DNA of 64,000 nucleotides from Caulobacter sp. Root1455 (GCF_001426905.1 NZ_LMFQ01000023.1:62001-126000), one strand, 5' to 3'; shown: positions 48,648 through 57,996, counted from the first letter of the stretch. Made by a program: numbers and translations. Notes: a model not told the origin generated them from the letters alone.

Positions 48648-49964
48648 TTGCCTGCTATCTATCCAGTGATCCTGTGCGGCGGATCGGGCACGCGCCTGTG
48701 GCCCGCGTCGCGCGCGGATCGTCCCAAGCAGTTCCTGAAGCTGATCGGCGACCGCTCCAGCTTCCAGGACACGATCCTGCGAGTCATGGATCTGCCCGGC
48801 GCCGACGAGATCGTCGTGGTCACCGGCAAGGCCATGGCCGAGCTGGTCGAGCGCCAGGCGCTGGAGCTGGGCGTCAAGCTGACGGTGATCATCGAGCCCG
48901 AGGCGCGCGACTCCGCGCCGGCCATCGCGGCGGCGGCGGCCTATGTACGGTCGGTGTCGCCGGACGGGGTGATGCTGATGCTGGCGGCCGACCACCACAT
49001 CGCCGAGCCTGAAATGTTCCGCGAGGCGGCGCTGGTGGCCATCGAGGCGTCCAAGACCGGCCTGATCGTGACCTTCGGCGTCGAGCCGACCTCGCCCGCC
49101 ACGGGGTTTGGCTACATCAAGCCGGGCGCCGCCCTGCCGGGCGGCGTGATGAGCGTGGCGGCCTTCGTCGAGAAACCCAACCTCGCCACGGCCAAGGCCT
49201 ATGTCGCGGACGGCTACTACTGGAACAGCGGCAATTTCGCCTTCACGGCCCAGACCCTGCTGGACGAACTGGCCGTCTTCGAACCGGAGATCCGCGACGG
49301 GGCGATCGCGTCGGTGGTCAAGGGTGAACGCGACGGGGTGCGGCTGCACCTCGATCGCGAGGCGTTCGGCACGACCACCAAGAAGTCGCTCGACTACGCG
49401 GTGATGGAGCGCACCACCCGCGCCGCCGTGGCGCCAGCCGCCTTCACCTGGTCGGACCTGGGCGCCTGGGACGCGATCTGGGAAGCCTCGATCCGCGACG
49501 CCGAGGGCAACGCCGCCAGCGGCGACATCCACCTGATCAACACCAAGAACGTCCTCGCCCGCTCGTCCGGCCCGTTCGTGGGCGCGATCGGCGTGGAGGA
49601 TCTGCTGATCGTCGCCGAGCCGGACGCCCTGCTGGTTTGCCGTCGCGACGACGCCCAGGCCGTCAAGACCCTGGTCGACGTGCTGAAGGCGAGCGGCCGC
49701 GACATCGCCCATCGCCACGCCATCGCCTTCAGCGGCGGGGTGGAGCGTCAGCCGGTGACCGTCACGCCTGGCGCGGTGGTTCAGCTCTGGCGCTTGGAAG
49801 CCGGCGCGGTCGCCGAACTTCCGGCCGGTTCGATCCAGGTGCTGGACGGCGCCCTGACCGGCGGGGCGGAAAGCCTCGTGGCCGGCGCCTGCCAGGATCT
49901 GCCCTCGCCGCTCAAGGTCAAGGCGACCACCTCCGTCTCGGTGCTGGTCACGATCTGGCGCTGA
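48648..49964 (+). CDS. manC: Mannose-1-phosphate guanylyltransferase with reduced C-terminal domain
   Basis: A 438-residue enzyme making GDP-mannose. ILCGGSGTRLWPASR, PKQFLKL, FVEKPN and YYWNSGNFAF are diagnostic. The start is a TTG at 48648 after a GGGGGGA; no in-frame ATG fits. The typical bifunctional enzyme is about 470-480 long with a complete cupin isomerase domain. Here the last 80 residues resemble only a degenerate cupin, so isomerase activity is doubtful. The adjacent AGE-family gene may supply that activity. The ends of the two genes overlap by 17 bases. Confidence 0.9.
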   Translation: MPAIYPVILCGGSGTRLWPASRADRPKQFLKLIGDRSSFQDTILRVMDLPGADEIVVVTGKAMAELVERQALELGVKLTVIIEPEARDSAPAIAAAAAYVRSVSPDGVMLMLAADHHIAEPEMFREAALVAIEASKTGLIVTFGVEPTSPATGFGYIKPGAALPGGVMSVAAFVEKPNLATAKAYVADGYYWNSGNFAFTAQTLLDELAVFEPEIRDGAIASVVKGERDGVRLHLDREAFGTTTKKSLDYAVMERTTRAAVAPAAFTWSDLGAWDAIWEASIRDAEGNAASGDIHLINTKNVLARSSGPFVGAIGVEDLLIVAEPDALLVCRRDDAQAVKTLVDVLKASGRDIAHRHAIAFSGGVERQPVTVTPGAVVQLWRLEAGAVAELPAGSIQVLDGALTGGAESLVAGACQDLPSPLKVKATTSVSVLVTIWR

Positions 49965-51105
49965 CCGCCCGGTCCAGCTCCAGGATCGCGCAGACGATGT
50001 GATAGAAAGAGCTGGCGGGCGCGGCTTCGTCGACGAAGGTTCCGTCCGCCCGCAGCTTGTCGCGCCACAGGCCCTTCACCGGCACGTCGAAATACTTGAT
50101 CAGTCCTTCGGCGCCCTCGGCGGCGGTGGTCCACCAGCGCGGATCGCCGTCGACCTGGGCGGCCAGCACCCCGGCCTTGATCCGCTCGGTCTGGGCCCAG
50201 AGGCGGGCGACGTCGTCATGCACGCTCATGTCGTCCAGCAGGGCGAAGATCGCCACGCCGCGGGCCGGATCGACGCCAGGGCCGTCGCCGATGGCGATCA
50301 TCCGCAGGGCGGCGGCGATCGCGTCGTCGCGCCCGGCCAGCTTGCCCCAGCGCAGCAGCAGCCAGGCCCATTCGAACTGATGGCCCGGCTCGACGATCCG
50401 GCCGTCCACGCCCGGCGCGGGGTTCCAGTCGCCGTCATAATACTCGCGCAGGCCGCCGCTCTTGGGATCGATGAACTTGGCCAGCGCCAGTTCGGCGATC
50501 TCGTCGGCCATGGCCCGCCATTGGCTGTCGCCGCCCGCCTCGACCCAGGCCAGGCTGGCCTCGAACAGGTGCATGTGGGGGTTGGACAGCAACGGCAGGG
50601 TGCGGGGATTGGTCTCCTCGAAGCCGGCCACGGGATGCTTGAGCTTAGCGTAGAGGGCGTCGCGCAGGCTGATCGCCAGGGCCGGCAGGTCGGCGCGCTC
50701 GGGCAGCACCGAACTGGCCATGGCCAGGCCGAACAGCCCAAAGGCCTGGTCGTAGAGGTCGACCTTGTCGTCCAGCGGCGAGCCGTCGCTGGCCACCAGT
50801 GTGCGCATGAAGCCGTCGGGGCGGCGGTACCTGCTCAGATAGAAGTCCAGCCCGTGCTCCAGGGCCTGCTTCCAGGGGCCGTCCCAGCCCAGCAGTCCGG
50901 CCACGGCGTAGGAATAGATCTGCCGCGGCTGGACCCGCGCCCGGCGCGGGGCTTCGACCGGCGTTCCGTCCAGGGCGATCTTCTCGAAGAACCCGCCCTG
51001 GACCTTGTCGGCGCCGATGTCCCACCAGACCGGAAAGGCGTGCTCCAGGGCCCAGGCCTTGAGGTCGTCGCGCAGGCGGACAAGGCGGGCGAAGTCGTCG
51101 GTCAT
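49948..51105 (-). CDS. N-acylglucosamine 2-epimerase (AGE) family sugar isomerase
   Basis: A 385-residue alpha/alpha barrel protein. WWDIGADKVQGGFFEKI at the start, RVQPRQIYSYA, PHMHLFEASLAW and EPGHQFEWAWLLLRWG carry the histidines and arginines typical of AGE and mannose isomerases. Its convergence with manC suggests a mannose-6-phosphate isomerase role, giving mannose 6-phosphate for GDP-mannose. Alternative substrates such as free mannose or glucosamine cannot be excluded. Confidence 0.84.
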   Translation of the reverse strand: MTDDFARLVRLRDDLKAWALEHAFPVWWDIGADKVQGGFFEKIALDGTPVEAPRRARVQPRQIYSYAVAGLLGWDGPWKQALEHGLDFYLSRYRRPDGFMRTLVASDGSPLDDKVDLYDQAFGLFGLAMASSVLPERADLPALAISLRDALYAKLKHPVAGFEETNPRTLPLLSNPHMHLFEASLAWVEAGGDSQWRAMADEIAELALAKFIDPKSGGLREYYDGDWNPAPGVDGRIVEPGHQFEWAWLLLRWGKLAGRDDAIAAALRMIAIGDGPGVDPARGVAIFALLDDMSVHDDVARLWAQTERIKAGVLAAQVDGDPRWWTTAAEGAEGLIKYFDVPVKGLWRDKLRADGTFVDEAAPASSFYHIVCAILELDRAVSARS

Positions 51106-51258
51106 CTGAGATCCTTGGAATGGCGCTTGAAGGTTCCGGGAGCTGAGGCCGTTCTAGGCCGCGGCGCCTGGGTTCGCCAACCCCTGGACGTCCGGCCCCG
51201 CCCCGCCGCGCCCCCGCCGCGCCTTGTCGCGCCGCGAGGCCTGGCGTAAGGCGGGGAC

Positions 51259-51795
51259 ATGTCCGGAAAAGCGCCGCTGAAAGCCGTCTTCTTCGACCGC
51301 GACGGGGTGCTGAACCTCGACCACGGCTATGTCTGCGAGCTCGAACGGCTGGACTGGATCGAGGGCGCGCGCGAGGCGGTCGCGGCGTTGAACGCGGCGG
51401 GCGTGAAGGTGCTGGTCGTCACCAACCAGTCGGGGGTGGCGCGCGGCTACTTCACCGAGGCCCAGGTCGACGTCTTTCATGCCGCCTTGCAGGCGGAGCT
51501 GGCTCCATTCGGCGGCCGGATCGACGCCTTCTATGTCGCGCCTCACCACGAGGAGGCCGTCGAGGACCGCTACCGCCATGCCGACCATCCCGACCGCAAG
51601 CCCAATCCCGGCATGATCCTGCGTGGTTTGGCCGACTGGTCGCTGGCGCCGGAGGAGACGGTGCTGGTCGGCGACAAGGGCTCGGACGTCGAGGCGGCCC
51701 GCCGGGCCGGCGTTGAAGGCCTGCGGTTCCGGGGCGGCGATCTGCTGACCTTCCTGCGTGAAAGCCTCGGCGAGCGGTTTCCGTCCGGGGGCTAG
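51259..51795 (+). CDS. gmhB: D-glycero-beta-D-manno-heptose-1,7-bisphosphate 7-phosphatase
   Basis: A 178-residue HAD phosphatase: FFDRDGVLNLDHGYV, VTNQSGVARGYFTE and HPDRKPNPGMI are typical GmhB motifs. The usual Cys-rich zinc loop reads APHHEEAVEDRYRH here without cysteines, so the zinc site may be changed. It is the partner of HldE (5944) in heptose synthesis. A plus-strand fsa-like gene follows. Confidence 0.87.
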   Translation: MSGKAPLKAVFFDRDGVLNLDHGYVCELERLDWIEGAREAVAALNAAGVKVLVVTNQSGVARGYFTEAQVDVFHAALQAELAPFGGRIDAFYVAPHHEEAVEDRYRHADHPDRKPNPGMILRGLADWSLAPEETVLVGDKGSDVEAARRAGVEGLRFRGGDLLTFLRESLGERFPSGG

Positions 51796-51856
51796 AGCGC
51801 GGCGGCCGAAAGTGGATGCCGGTTTCGGCGCCTGCCATGCTCCAATGTTAGGACTG

Positions 51857-51879
51857 GAGCCTGTCCAACGGACAGGCTC
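51857..51879. terminator. Perfect 10-bp hairpin after gmhB
   Basis: GAGCCTGTCC, loop AAC, GGACAGGCTC. No T-run follows (AGGGGCTTTCCC), so termination is possible but not certain. The stretch from 51793 (TAGAGCGCGGCGG..AAAGTGGATGCCGGTTTCGG) resembles a dispersed alphaproteobacterial palindrome. Confidence 0.5.
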
Positions 51880-51960
51880 TAGGGGCTTTCCCGGCTTGGC
51901 GCGGGACCCCAGGGCGGATAAACGAGCCTGAAACTCCCAGAAAACATAAAGCGCAGGTCC

Positions 51961-52614
51961 ATGCAGATCTTCCTCGACAGCACCGACACCAAGGTCATCG
52001 CCGACCTGGCCTCCACCGGCCTGGTGGACGGGGTGACCACCAACCCCACCCTGATCGCCAAGGCGGGCCGTCCGATGCTCGAGGTGATCGCCGAGATCTG
52101 CGACCTGGTGCCGGGTCCGATCAGCGCCGAGGTCGCCGCCACCACCCACGAGGCGATGATCGCCGAAGGCAAGAAGCTGGCCGCCATCGCCCCCAACGTC
52201 GTCGTGAAGATCCCGCTGACCCGCGACGGCCTGATCGCCTGCGCCGCCTTCGCCGGCGAGGGCATCTCGACCAATGTCACCCTCTGCTTCTCGCCGACCC
52301 AGGCCCTGCTGGCCGCCAAGGCCGGCGCGACCTACATCTCGCCGTTCATCGGCCGCCTGGACGACTACGGCTTCGACGGCATGGACCTGATCCGCGACAT
52401 CCGCGCGATCTACGACAACTACGGCTACGAGACCGAGATCCTGGCCGCCTCGGTGCGCAACGTCGCCCACGTCAAGGACGCGGCCATCGTCGGCGCCGAC
52501 GTCGTGACCATCCCGCCGGCGGTGTTCGGCGACCTGTTCAAGCACCCCCTGACCGACAAGGGGCTGGAGCAGTTCCTGAAGGATTGGGCGGGAACGGGTC
52601 AGTCCATCCTCTAG
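51961..52614 (+). CDS. Transaldolase / fructose-6-phosphate aldolase-like
   Basis: A 217-residue TIM-barrel aldolase of the short (type 3B) class. [24 protein letters not shown] and [11 protein letters not shown] with the Schiff-base lysine are clear. It belongs to the FSA/short transaldolase group, and could complete the pentose phosphate pathway with transketolase (19948). FSA versus transaldolase activity cannot be decided from the sequence alone. A terminator follows. Confidence 0.9.
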   Translation: MQIFLDSTDTKVIADLASTGLVDGVTTNPTLIAKAGRPMLEVIAEICDLVPGPISAEVAATTHEAMIAEGKKLAAIAPNVVVKIPLTRDGLIACAAFAGEGISTNVTLCFSPTQALLAAKAGATYISPFIGRLDDYGFDGMDLIRDIRAIYDNYGYETEILAASVRNVAHVKDAAIVGADVVTIPPAVFGDLFKHPLTDKGLEQFLKDWAGTGQSIL

Positions 52615-52639
52615 AGCGGCGTCAAACGCCTCGATCTTG

Positions 52640-52672
52640 AACGGCCCCGGAGCAATCCGGGGTCGTTTCATT
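52640..52672 (+). terminator. Intrinsic terminator after the transaldolase gene
   Basis: AACG-g-CCCCGGA, loop GCAA, TCCGGGG-t-CGTTT forms a strong stem followed by TTTCATTTT. Located 26 bases after the stop. Confidence 0.8.
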
Positions 52673-52745
52673 TTGCATCTGCGAAGGTTGTTCGCATTTG
52701 CGAGTTCGTGCGTTAGGGTCCGTGTAACCTCTCGGGAGCGCGCCC

Positions 52746-52979
52746 ATGAACGCCGCCGACATCGCCGTCGAGATCTGCATCGCCTCCGCCGAGGAGGCCC
52801 TGCGCTTCTCGGGATTCGTCCGGGACTTCCTGGCCCGCAACGGCTTTCCGTTCGTGATGATCCACAACGCGCCGGACCTTTCGGGCGACCGCCGCAAGGT
52901 GGTGTTCGAAGACGCCGTGGTGGGCCGCAAGTTCGCGACCGAGTGGCGGCGCGATCGGCTGGCGGCTTGCGGCGCCTAG
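52746..52979 (+). CDS. Conserved-looking small protein of unknown function
   Basis: A 77-residue soluble protein (MNAADIAVEICIASAEE). It has CGGGAG-type ribosome binding sequence eight bases before the ATG. It shows no signal, no membrane segment and no motif I recognise; alternating hydrophobic and charged residues suggest a small alpha/beta fold. It lies between two terminator-like or promoter regions and 90 bases before the cystathionine synthase gene, so it may be independent. Confidence 0.55.
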   Translation: MNAADIAVEICIASAEEALRFSGFVRDFLARNGFPFVMIHNAPDLSGDRRKVVFEDAVVGRKFATEWRRDRLAACGA

Positions 52980-53069
52980 GCTTGCGGCGAAGCTGGCGTA
53001 ACGCTGTTTGCGCTTTCGCGAAACCGGCCTAGATAGGGAGATCATTTCTCTCTGCCGCCGAGTTGCGCC

Positions 53070-54470
53070 ATGAACGACCCCAAATCCGCCCTTCCCCCGG
53101 TCGTCGGTTCCGCGCTCGATCTGATCGGCCATACGCCGATGATCGAGGTTCGCAACCTCGACACCGGGCCGTGCCGACTGTTCCTGAAGCTGGAGAACCA
53201 GAACCCCGGCGGCTCGATCAAGGACCGGGTGGCCCGCTCGATGATCGAGGCGGCCGAGGCCGACGGCAGCCTCAAGCCCGGCGGAACGATCATCGAGGCG
53301 ACGGCCGGCAACACCGGCCTGGGCCTGGCCCAGGTGGCGACGCTGAAGGGCTACAAGCTGATCCTGGTGGTGCCCGACAAGATGGCCCGCGAGAAGATCC
53401 TGCACCTGCGGGCCATGGGCGTGGACGTCCGCCTGACCCGCAGCGACGTCGGCAAGGGCCATCCGGAGTACTACCAGGACATGGCCCAGACCCTGGCCCA
53501 GTCGATCCCGGGTTCGATCTACGTCAACCAGTTCGAAAACCCCGCCAATCCGCTGGCCCACGAGACCACGACCGCGCCGGAGATCTTCGAACAGATGGGC
53601 GGCGACATCGACGCGGTGGTGGTCGGCGTCGGCTCGGGCGGCACCCTGACGGGCGTCGGCCGGTTCATGGCCAGGCATTCGCCCAAGACCGAGATGGTGC
53701 TGGCCGACCCGGTGGGGTCGATCCTCTGCGAATATGTGGCGACCGGAAGCTACGGCGAGGCCGGTTCGTGGATCGTCGAGGGCATCGGCGAGGACTTCAT
53801 CCCGGCCGTGGCCGACATGAGCCTGGTCAAGCACGCCTATTCGATCAGCGACCGCGAGAGCGTCGAGACCGCCCGCCTGCTGCTGCGCAAGGAAGGCGTG
53901 CTGGCCGGCTCGTCCTCGGGCACGCTGCTGGCGGCCGCCCTGCGCTACTGCCGCGAACAGACCCAGCCCAAGCGGGTGGTGACCCTGGTCTGCGACACGG
54001 GCTCCAAGTACCTGACCAAGATGTTCAACGACATGTGGCTGGCCGCCCACGGCTTCGACCAGCGCGAGCTGCACGGCGATCTGCGCGACCTGATCGCCAA
54101 GCGCTACGCCGACGGCGGGGTGGTGGCCATCGGGCCCGACGACACCCTGTTGACGGCCTACAACCGCATGCGCAGCGGCGACATCAGCCAGCTGCCGGTG
54201 GTCGACCACGGCAAGCTGGTCGGCATCCTCGACGAGAGCGACATCCTGGCCGCCGTCGAGGGCGTGGACGACGATCGCGGCCCCAAGTTCAAGACCAAGG
54301 TCGGGGCGGCCATGACCAAGGCGGTCAACACGCTGCAATCGACCCAGGGCGTCGACGCCCTGCCCGAGGTGTTCGACCGCGACGAGGTGGCCCTGGTCTG
54401 CGACGGCGACGAGTTCGTCGGGGTGATCACCCGCGTCGACCTGATCAACCACCTGCGCATGAGCGCCTGA
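53070..54470 (+). CDS. cbs: Cystathionine beta-synthase
   Basis: A 466-residue PLP enzyme that joins serine and homocysteine. The PLP lysine lies in GGSIKDRVARSM, with ATAGNTGLGLAQ and VGVGSGGTLTG. The last 130 residues hold two CBS domains (GDISQLPVVDHGKLVGIL; DEVALVCDGDEFVGVI). A REP-like repeat separates it from the next gene. Together with the gene at 54598 it forms the reverse transsulfuration route. Confidence 0.93.
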   Translation: MNDPKSALPPVVGSALDLIGHTPMIEVRNLDTGPCRLFLKLENQNPGGSIKDRVARSMIEAAEADGSLKPGGTIIEATAGNTGLGLAQVATLKGYKLILVVPDKMAREKILHLRAMGVDVRLTRSDVGKGHPEYYQDMAQTLAQSIPGSIYVNQFENPANPLAHETTTAPEIFEQMGGDIDAVVVGVGSGGTLTGVGRFMARHSPKTEMVLADPVGSILCEYVATGSYGEAGSWIVEGIGEDFIPAVADMSLVKHAYSISDRESVETARLLLRKEGVLAGSSSGTLLAAALRYCREQTQPKRVVTLVCDTGSKYLTKMFNDMWLAAHGFDQRELHGDLRDLIAKRYADGGVVAIGPDDTLLTAYNRMRSGDISQLPVVDHGKLVGILDESDILAAVEGVDDDRGPKFKTKVGAAMTKAVNTLQSTQGVDALPEVFDRDEVALVCDGDEFVGVITRVDLINHLRMSA

Positions 54471-54480
54471 ACGGTTTTGC

Positions 54481-54575
54481 GTCCTGCGAGGCCCGCAAGC
54501 GGGCTCCTCGGGATGAGGAACTCAGTGCAAAGATCCTCATCCTGAGGCGCCCTCCGCAGAAGGGCCTCGAGGGAC
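54481..54575. repeat. Inverted repeat (third REP-like family)
   Basis: The arm 54481-54519 (GAGGCCCGCAAGCGGGCTCC core, then GGGATGAGGA) and the arm 54534-54575 (TCCTCATCCTGAGG onward) are imperfect inverted copies. The GGATGAGG/CCTCATCC end is shared with the 29-bp repeats at 8260 and 16853. Confidence 0.75.
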
Positions 54576-54597
54576 GCAGGGCGTCTAGGAACGACAA

Positions 54598-55776
54598 ATG
54601 AGCAACGACATCCCCGGCAAGAACCGCCTGGCCTTCGCCACCCGCACGATCCACGGCGGCCAATTCCCTGATCCGACGACCGGGGCGGTGATGGTGCCGA
54701 TCTACGCGACATCCACCTACGTCCAGTCCAGCCCGGGCGAGCACAAGGGCTTCGAGTACAGCCGCAGCCACAACCCGACCCGGTTCGCCTTCGAGCGCTG
54801 CGTCGCCGACCTGGAGAGCGGCACGGCCGGCTTCGCCTTCGCCTCGGGCCTGGCGGCGGCCTCGACGATCCTGGAGATCCTCGACAGCGGCGCCCACGTG
54901 ATCGCCAGCGACGACCTCTACGGCGGTTCGTTCCGGCTGTTCGACAAGGTGCGCAAGCGCTCGGCCGGCCTGGCCTTCAGCTTCGTGGACATGGGGGATC
55001 TGGCGGCCATCGAGGCGGCGATCACGCCCCAGACCAGGATGATCTGGGTGGAGACGCCGACCAATCCGATGCTGCGCCTGGCGGACCTGTCGGCCATCGC
55101 GGCCCTGGCCAAGACGCACGGCCTGATCACCGTGGCCGACAACACCTTCGCCAGCCCGTTCGTCCAGCGGCCGCTGGAGCTGGGCTTCGACATCGTCATG
55201 CACTCGGCCACCAAGTACCTGAACGGCCACTCCGATGTGGTGGCGGGCGTGGCGGTGGTCGGCGACAACGCCGAGATCGCCGAGAAGCTGAAGTTCCTGC
55301 AGAACGCCGTCGGGGCGGTGCTGGGGCCGTTCGACAGCTTTCTCGCCTTGCGGGGGGTCAAGACCCTGGCTCTGCGCATGCAGCGGGCCTGCGACAGCGC
55401 CCTGGCCATCGCCAAATGGCTGTCGACCCGCAAGGACGTGGAACGGGTGATCTATCCCGGCCTGCCCAGCCACCCGCAGCACGACCTGGCCAAGCGCCAG
55501 ATGCTGGGCGGGTTCGGCGGGATCATCTCGGTGGAGCTGAAGGGCGACGTGAACACCGCCAGGCGGATGTTGGAGCGCACGCGCCTGTTCACGCTCGCGG
55601 AAAGCCTGGGCGGGGTCGAGAGCCTGATCGAGCATCCGGCCATCATGACCCACGCCTCGATCCCGGCCGATCAGCGCGCCGCCCTGGGCATCTCCGACAC
55701 CCTGATCAGGCTTTCGGTGGGGATCGAGGACTGCGAGGACCTGATCGCGGACCTTTCCGCGGCCTTGGCAGTCTGA
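54598..55776 (+). CDS. Cystathionine gamma-lyase / gamma-synthase family enzyme
   Basis: A 392-residue PLP enzyme of the Cys/Met metabolism family. It shows EYSRSHNPTRFAFE, SGLAAASTILE, DNTFASPFVQRPLELG and the PLP-lysine HSATKYLNGHSDVVAG. Following cbs, cystathionine gamma-lyase is the likeliest role. gamma-Synthase or another family activity is possible. The final 71 bases overlap the end of the opposing MscS-type gene, which is long for a tail overlap. Confidence 0.9.
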   Translation: MSNDIPGKNRLAFATRTIHGGQFPDPTTGAVMVPIYATSTYVQSSPGEHKGFEYSRSHNPTRFAFERCVADLESGTAGFAFASGLAAASTILEILDSGAHVIASDDLYGGSFRLFDKVRKRSAGLAFSFVDMGDLAAIEAAITPQTRMIWVETPTNPMLRLADLSAIAALAKTHGLITVADNTFASPFVQRPLELGFDIVMHSATKYLNGHSDVVAGVAVVGDNAEIAEKLKFLQNAVGAVLGPFDSFLALRGVKTLALRMQRACDSALAIAKWLSTRKDVERVIYPGLPSHPQHDLAKRQMLGGFGGIISVELKGDVNTARRMLERTRLFTLAESLGGVESLIEHPAIMTHASIPADQRAALGISDTLIRLSVGIEDCEDLIADLSAALAV

Positions 55777-56689
55777 ACAGGTGATGCTCGGCGTCGCCGG
55801 GCATGGCCGGCGACGGGTCCGGGGCCTTGGACGGGCGGGGCGGCGGTAGGATCCGCGTCGGGTCCTCGGCCCACAGGTGGGCGGCCAGCATCAGGTCGGT
55901 CCTGACCGGGCCGTAGTCCTCCTTGGCCGTCCAGACGCGGATCGCGGCCTGGGCGAAGGCTTCGCTGAGATCGACGACCTCGACCATCACCGCCGGGTCC
56001 TTGCGCACCCGCGGATCGCCCTCGGCCCGTTCGCGCATCTTCTGCAGCACGGCCACCAGGTCGGTCTTCAACGGAACCTTGAACACCACGTCGGCCCGTC
56101 GGGTGCGGTGGGTGGAGTAGTTGAGGATGACGTCGCCGAACACCTTGCTGTTGGGGATCATCACCTTGACGTTGTCGGGGGTGGCGATCTCGGTGAACAG
56201 CAGGTCCAGCGCCTTGACGGTGCCGTTGCGCGTCGAGGTCTCGATCACGTCGCCCACCTTGTAGGGACGGAACAGCAGGATCATCACCCCGGCCGCCACG
56301 TTCGACAGCGCGCCCTGCAGGGCCAGGCCGATGGCCAGGGAGGCCGCGCCGAGCACGGCGATGATCGAGGTGGCCTGCACGCCCACCTTCTGCAGCACCG
56401 CCACCAGGCCCACGGCCACCACCGCGTAACGCACCAGCGAGGCGATGAAGCTCTCCAGGGTCGGGTCGGGGTTCTTGCGATGCACCCGGCCCAGGGCGCG
56501 ACGGGCCACGCCCGCCAGCCAGCCGGCCACCCAGAAGGTGACGACCAGGATCAGGGTGGCGGCCACCAGGTTCACCGCCAGCCTGCCCAGCCAATCGAGG
56601 AAATGACCGAACATGGTCTCATCGACCTTGATGTTGGCGATGGACGGCAGGGAAGCGTCGGCGGGGATCAGGCTGGGCTTGGTCTGCAT
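55706..56689 (-). CDS. MscS-family small mechanosensitive channel
   Basis: A 327-residue membrane protein. Three hydrophobic segments in residues about 20-120 end in the pore helix region GAASLAIGLALQGALSNVAAG (read as GAASLAIGLA and ALSNVAAG), followed by the beta domain YKVGDVIETSTRNGTV and PNSKVFGDVILNYS. It would release solutes on hypo-osmotic shock. The start at 56689 (MQTKPSLI) has GAGAGA upstream. Its C-terminal end is basic, proline-rich and shared with the overlap, so it may not be conserved. Confidence 0.9.
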   Translation of the reverse strand: MQTKPSLIPADASLPSIANIKVDETMFGHFLDWLGRLAVNLVAATLILVVTFWVAGWLAGVARRALGRVHRKNPDPTLESFIASLVRYAVVAVGLVAVLQKVGVQATSIIAVLGAASLAIGLALQGALSNVAAGVMILLFRPYKVGDVIETSTRNGTVKALDLLFTEIATPDNVKVMIPNSKVFGDVILNYSTHRTRRADVVFKVPLKTDLVAVLQKMRERAEGDPRVRKDPAVMVEVVDLSEAFAQAAIRVWTAKEDYGPVRTDLMLAAHLWAEDPTRILPPPRPSKAPDPSPAMPGDAEHHLFRLPRPRKGPRSGPRSPRSPPKA

Positions 56690-56835
56690 GGATCTCTCGA
56701 TGGCGCCCCCGCGCCGAGCCGTCAACGAAGCAGCACAAGGCCCGTTCCCGTCCCGGTATCGCTTCGCCCTTTGGAAACACTTGGTTACATCAATTGGCTC
56801 GAATCCGAGCCGATCCGCCTCTAAGAGCGCCGCCC

Positions 56836-57996
56836 ATGAGCATATCCTTCATCGACCTCGCCGCGCAGCAGCGCCGGATCCGCGCCAAGATCGACGCGGC
56901 GATCGCCGCCGTTCTCGACAGCGGGGCCTATGTGATGGGTCCGCAGGTGCGGGAGTTCGAGGCCAAGCTGGCGGCGTTCGGCCAGGCCAAGCTGGCCCTG
57001 TCCTGCGCCAACGGCACCGACGCCATCGCCCTGCCGCTGATGGCCTGGGGCGTGGGCCCGGGCGACGCGGTGTTTTGCCCGTCCTTCACCTTCGCCGCCA
57101 CGCCCGAAGTCGTGCCGTGGGTCGGGGCGACGCCGGTGTTCGTCGACGTGCTCGCCGACACCTTCAACCTCGACCCGGCCAGGCTGGAAGCGGCCATCGC
57201 CGGCGTGAAGGCCAAGGGAGAGCTGACCCCCAGGGTGGTGATCGCCGTCGACCTGTTCGGCCAGCCCGCCGACTATCCGGCCATCAAGGCCATCTGCGAC
57301 CGCGAAGGCCTGAAGCTGATCTCCGACAGCGCCCAGGGCTTCGGCTGCACCCTAGGCGGCAAGCACCCGCTGCACTGGGCCGACGTGGCCACCACCAGCT
57401 TCTTCCCCGCCAAACCCCTGGGCTGCTACGGCGACGGCGGGGCGGTGCTGACCAACGACCAGGACCTGTGGGACCTGATGGACAGCTTCCGGGTGCACGG
57501 CAAGGCCGTGGCCCCCGACCTGGTCGGCCGCACGTTCGACCACGACACCAAGTACCTGAACACCCGCATCGGCATGAACTCGCGGCTGGACACCATCCAG
57601 GCGGCGATCCTGATCGAGAAGCTGGCGATCTTCCAGGAGGAGATCGACCTGCGCCAGGTCGTGGCCGACCGCTACGCCGAGGGCCTGAAGGGTTTCGTGC
57701 TCGCCACGCCGAAGGTCATCGACGGGGGCGTCTCGGTCTGGGCCCAGTACGTGATCGAGCACGCCGACCGCGACGGCCTCGCCGCCCATCTGAAGACCCA
57801 AGGGATTCCCACGGCCGTCTACTACCCCGTGCCGATGCACGTGCAGGCCCCCTATGCCGACTTCCCGCGCGGGGCCGGCGGCCTGCCGGTGACCGAGGCC
57901 AAGGCCGAGACGGTGCTGGCCCTGCCGATGCATCCGTATCTGTCGAAGGCCGACCAGCAGCGGATCATCGAGGCGATCCGCGCCTTTAACGGCTAA
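56836..57996 (+). CDS. Second WbpE-like DegT/DnrJ/EryC1 aminotransferase
   Basis: A 386-residue PLP sugar aminotransferase closely resembling the wbpE product at 28419; long stretches (SCANGTDAIALPLMAW, DAVFCPSFTFAAT, SFFPAKPLGCYGDGGAVL) are nearly identical. The PLP lysine lies in PAKPLG. The start at 56836 (MSISFID) is preferred over an upstream in-frame ATG at 56794. It is alone, with a MscS gene and a MotA-like gene beside it. A duplicate of WbpE, possibly for a second amino sugar. Confidence 0.9.
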   Translation: MSISFIDLAAQQRRIRAKIDAAIAAVLDSGAYVMGPQVREFEAKLAAFGQAKLALSCANGTDAIALPLMAWGVGPGDAVFCPSFTFAATPEVVPWVGATPVFVDVLADTFNLDPARLEAAIAGVKAKGELTPRVVIAVDLFGQPADYPAIKAICDREGLKLISDSAQGFGCTLGGKHPLHWADVATTSFFPAKPLGCYGDGGAVLTNDQDLWDLMDSFRVHGKAVAPDLVGRTFDHDTKYLNTRIGMNSRLDTIQAAILIEKLAIFQEEIDLRQVVADRYAEGLKGFVLATPKVIDGGVSVWAQYVIEHADRDGLAAHLKTQGIPTAVYYPVPMHVQAPYADFPRGAGGLPVTEAKAETVLALPMHPYLSKADQQRIIEAIRAFNG

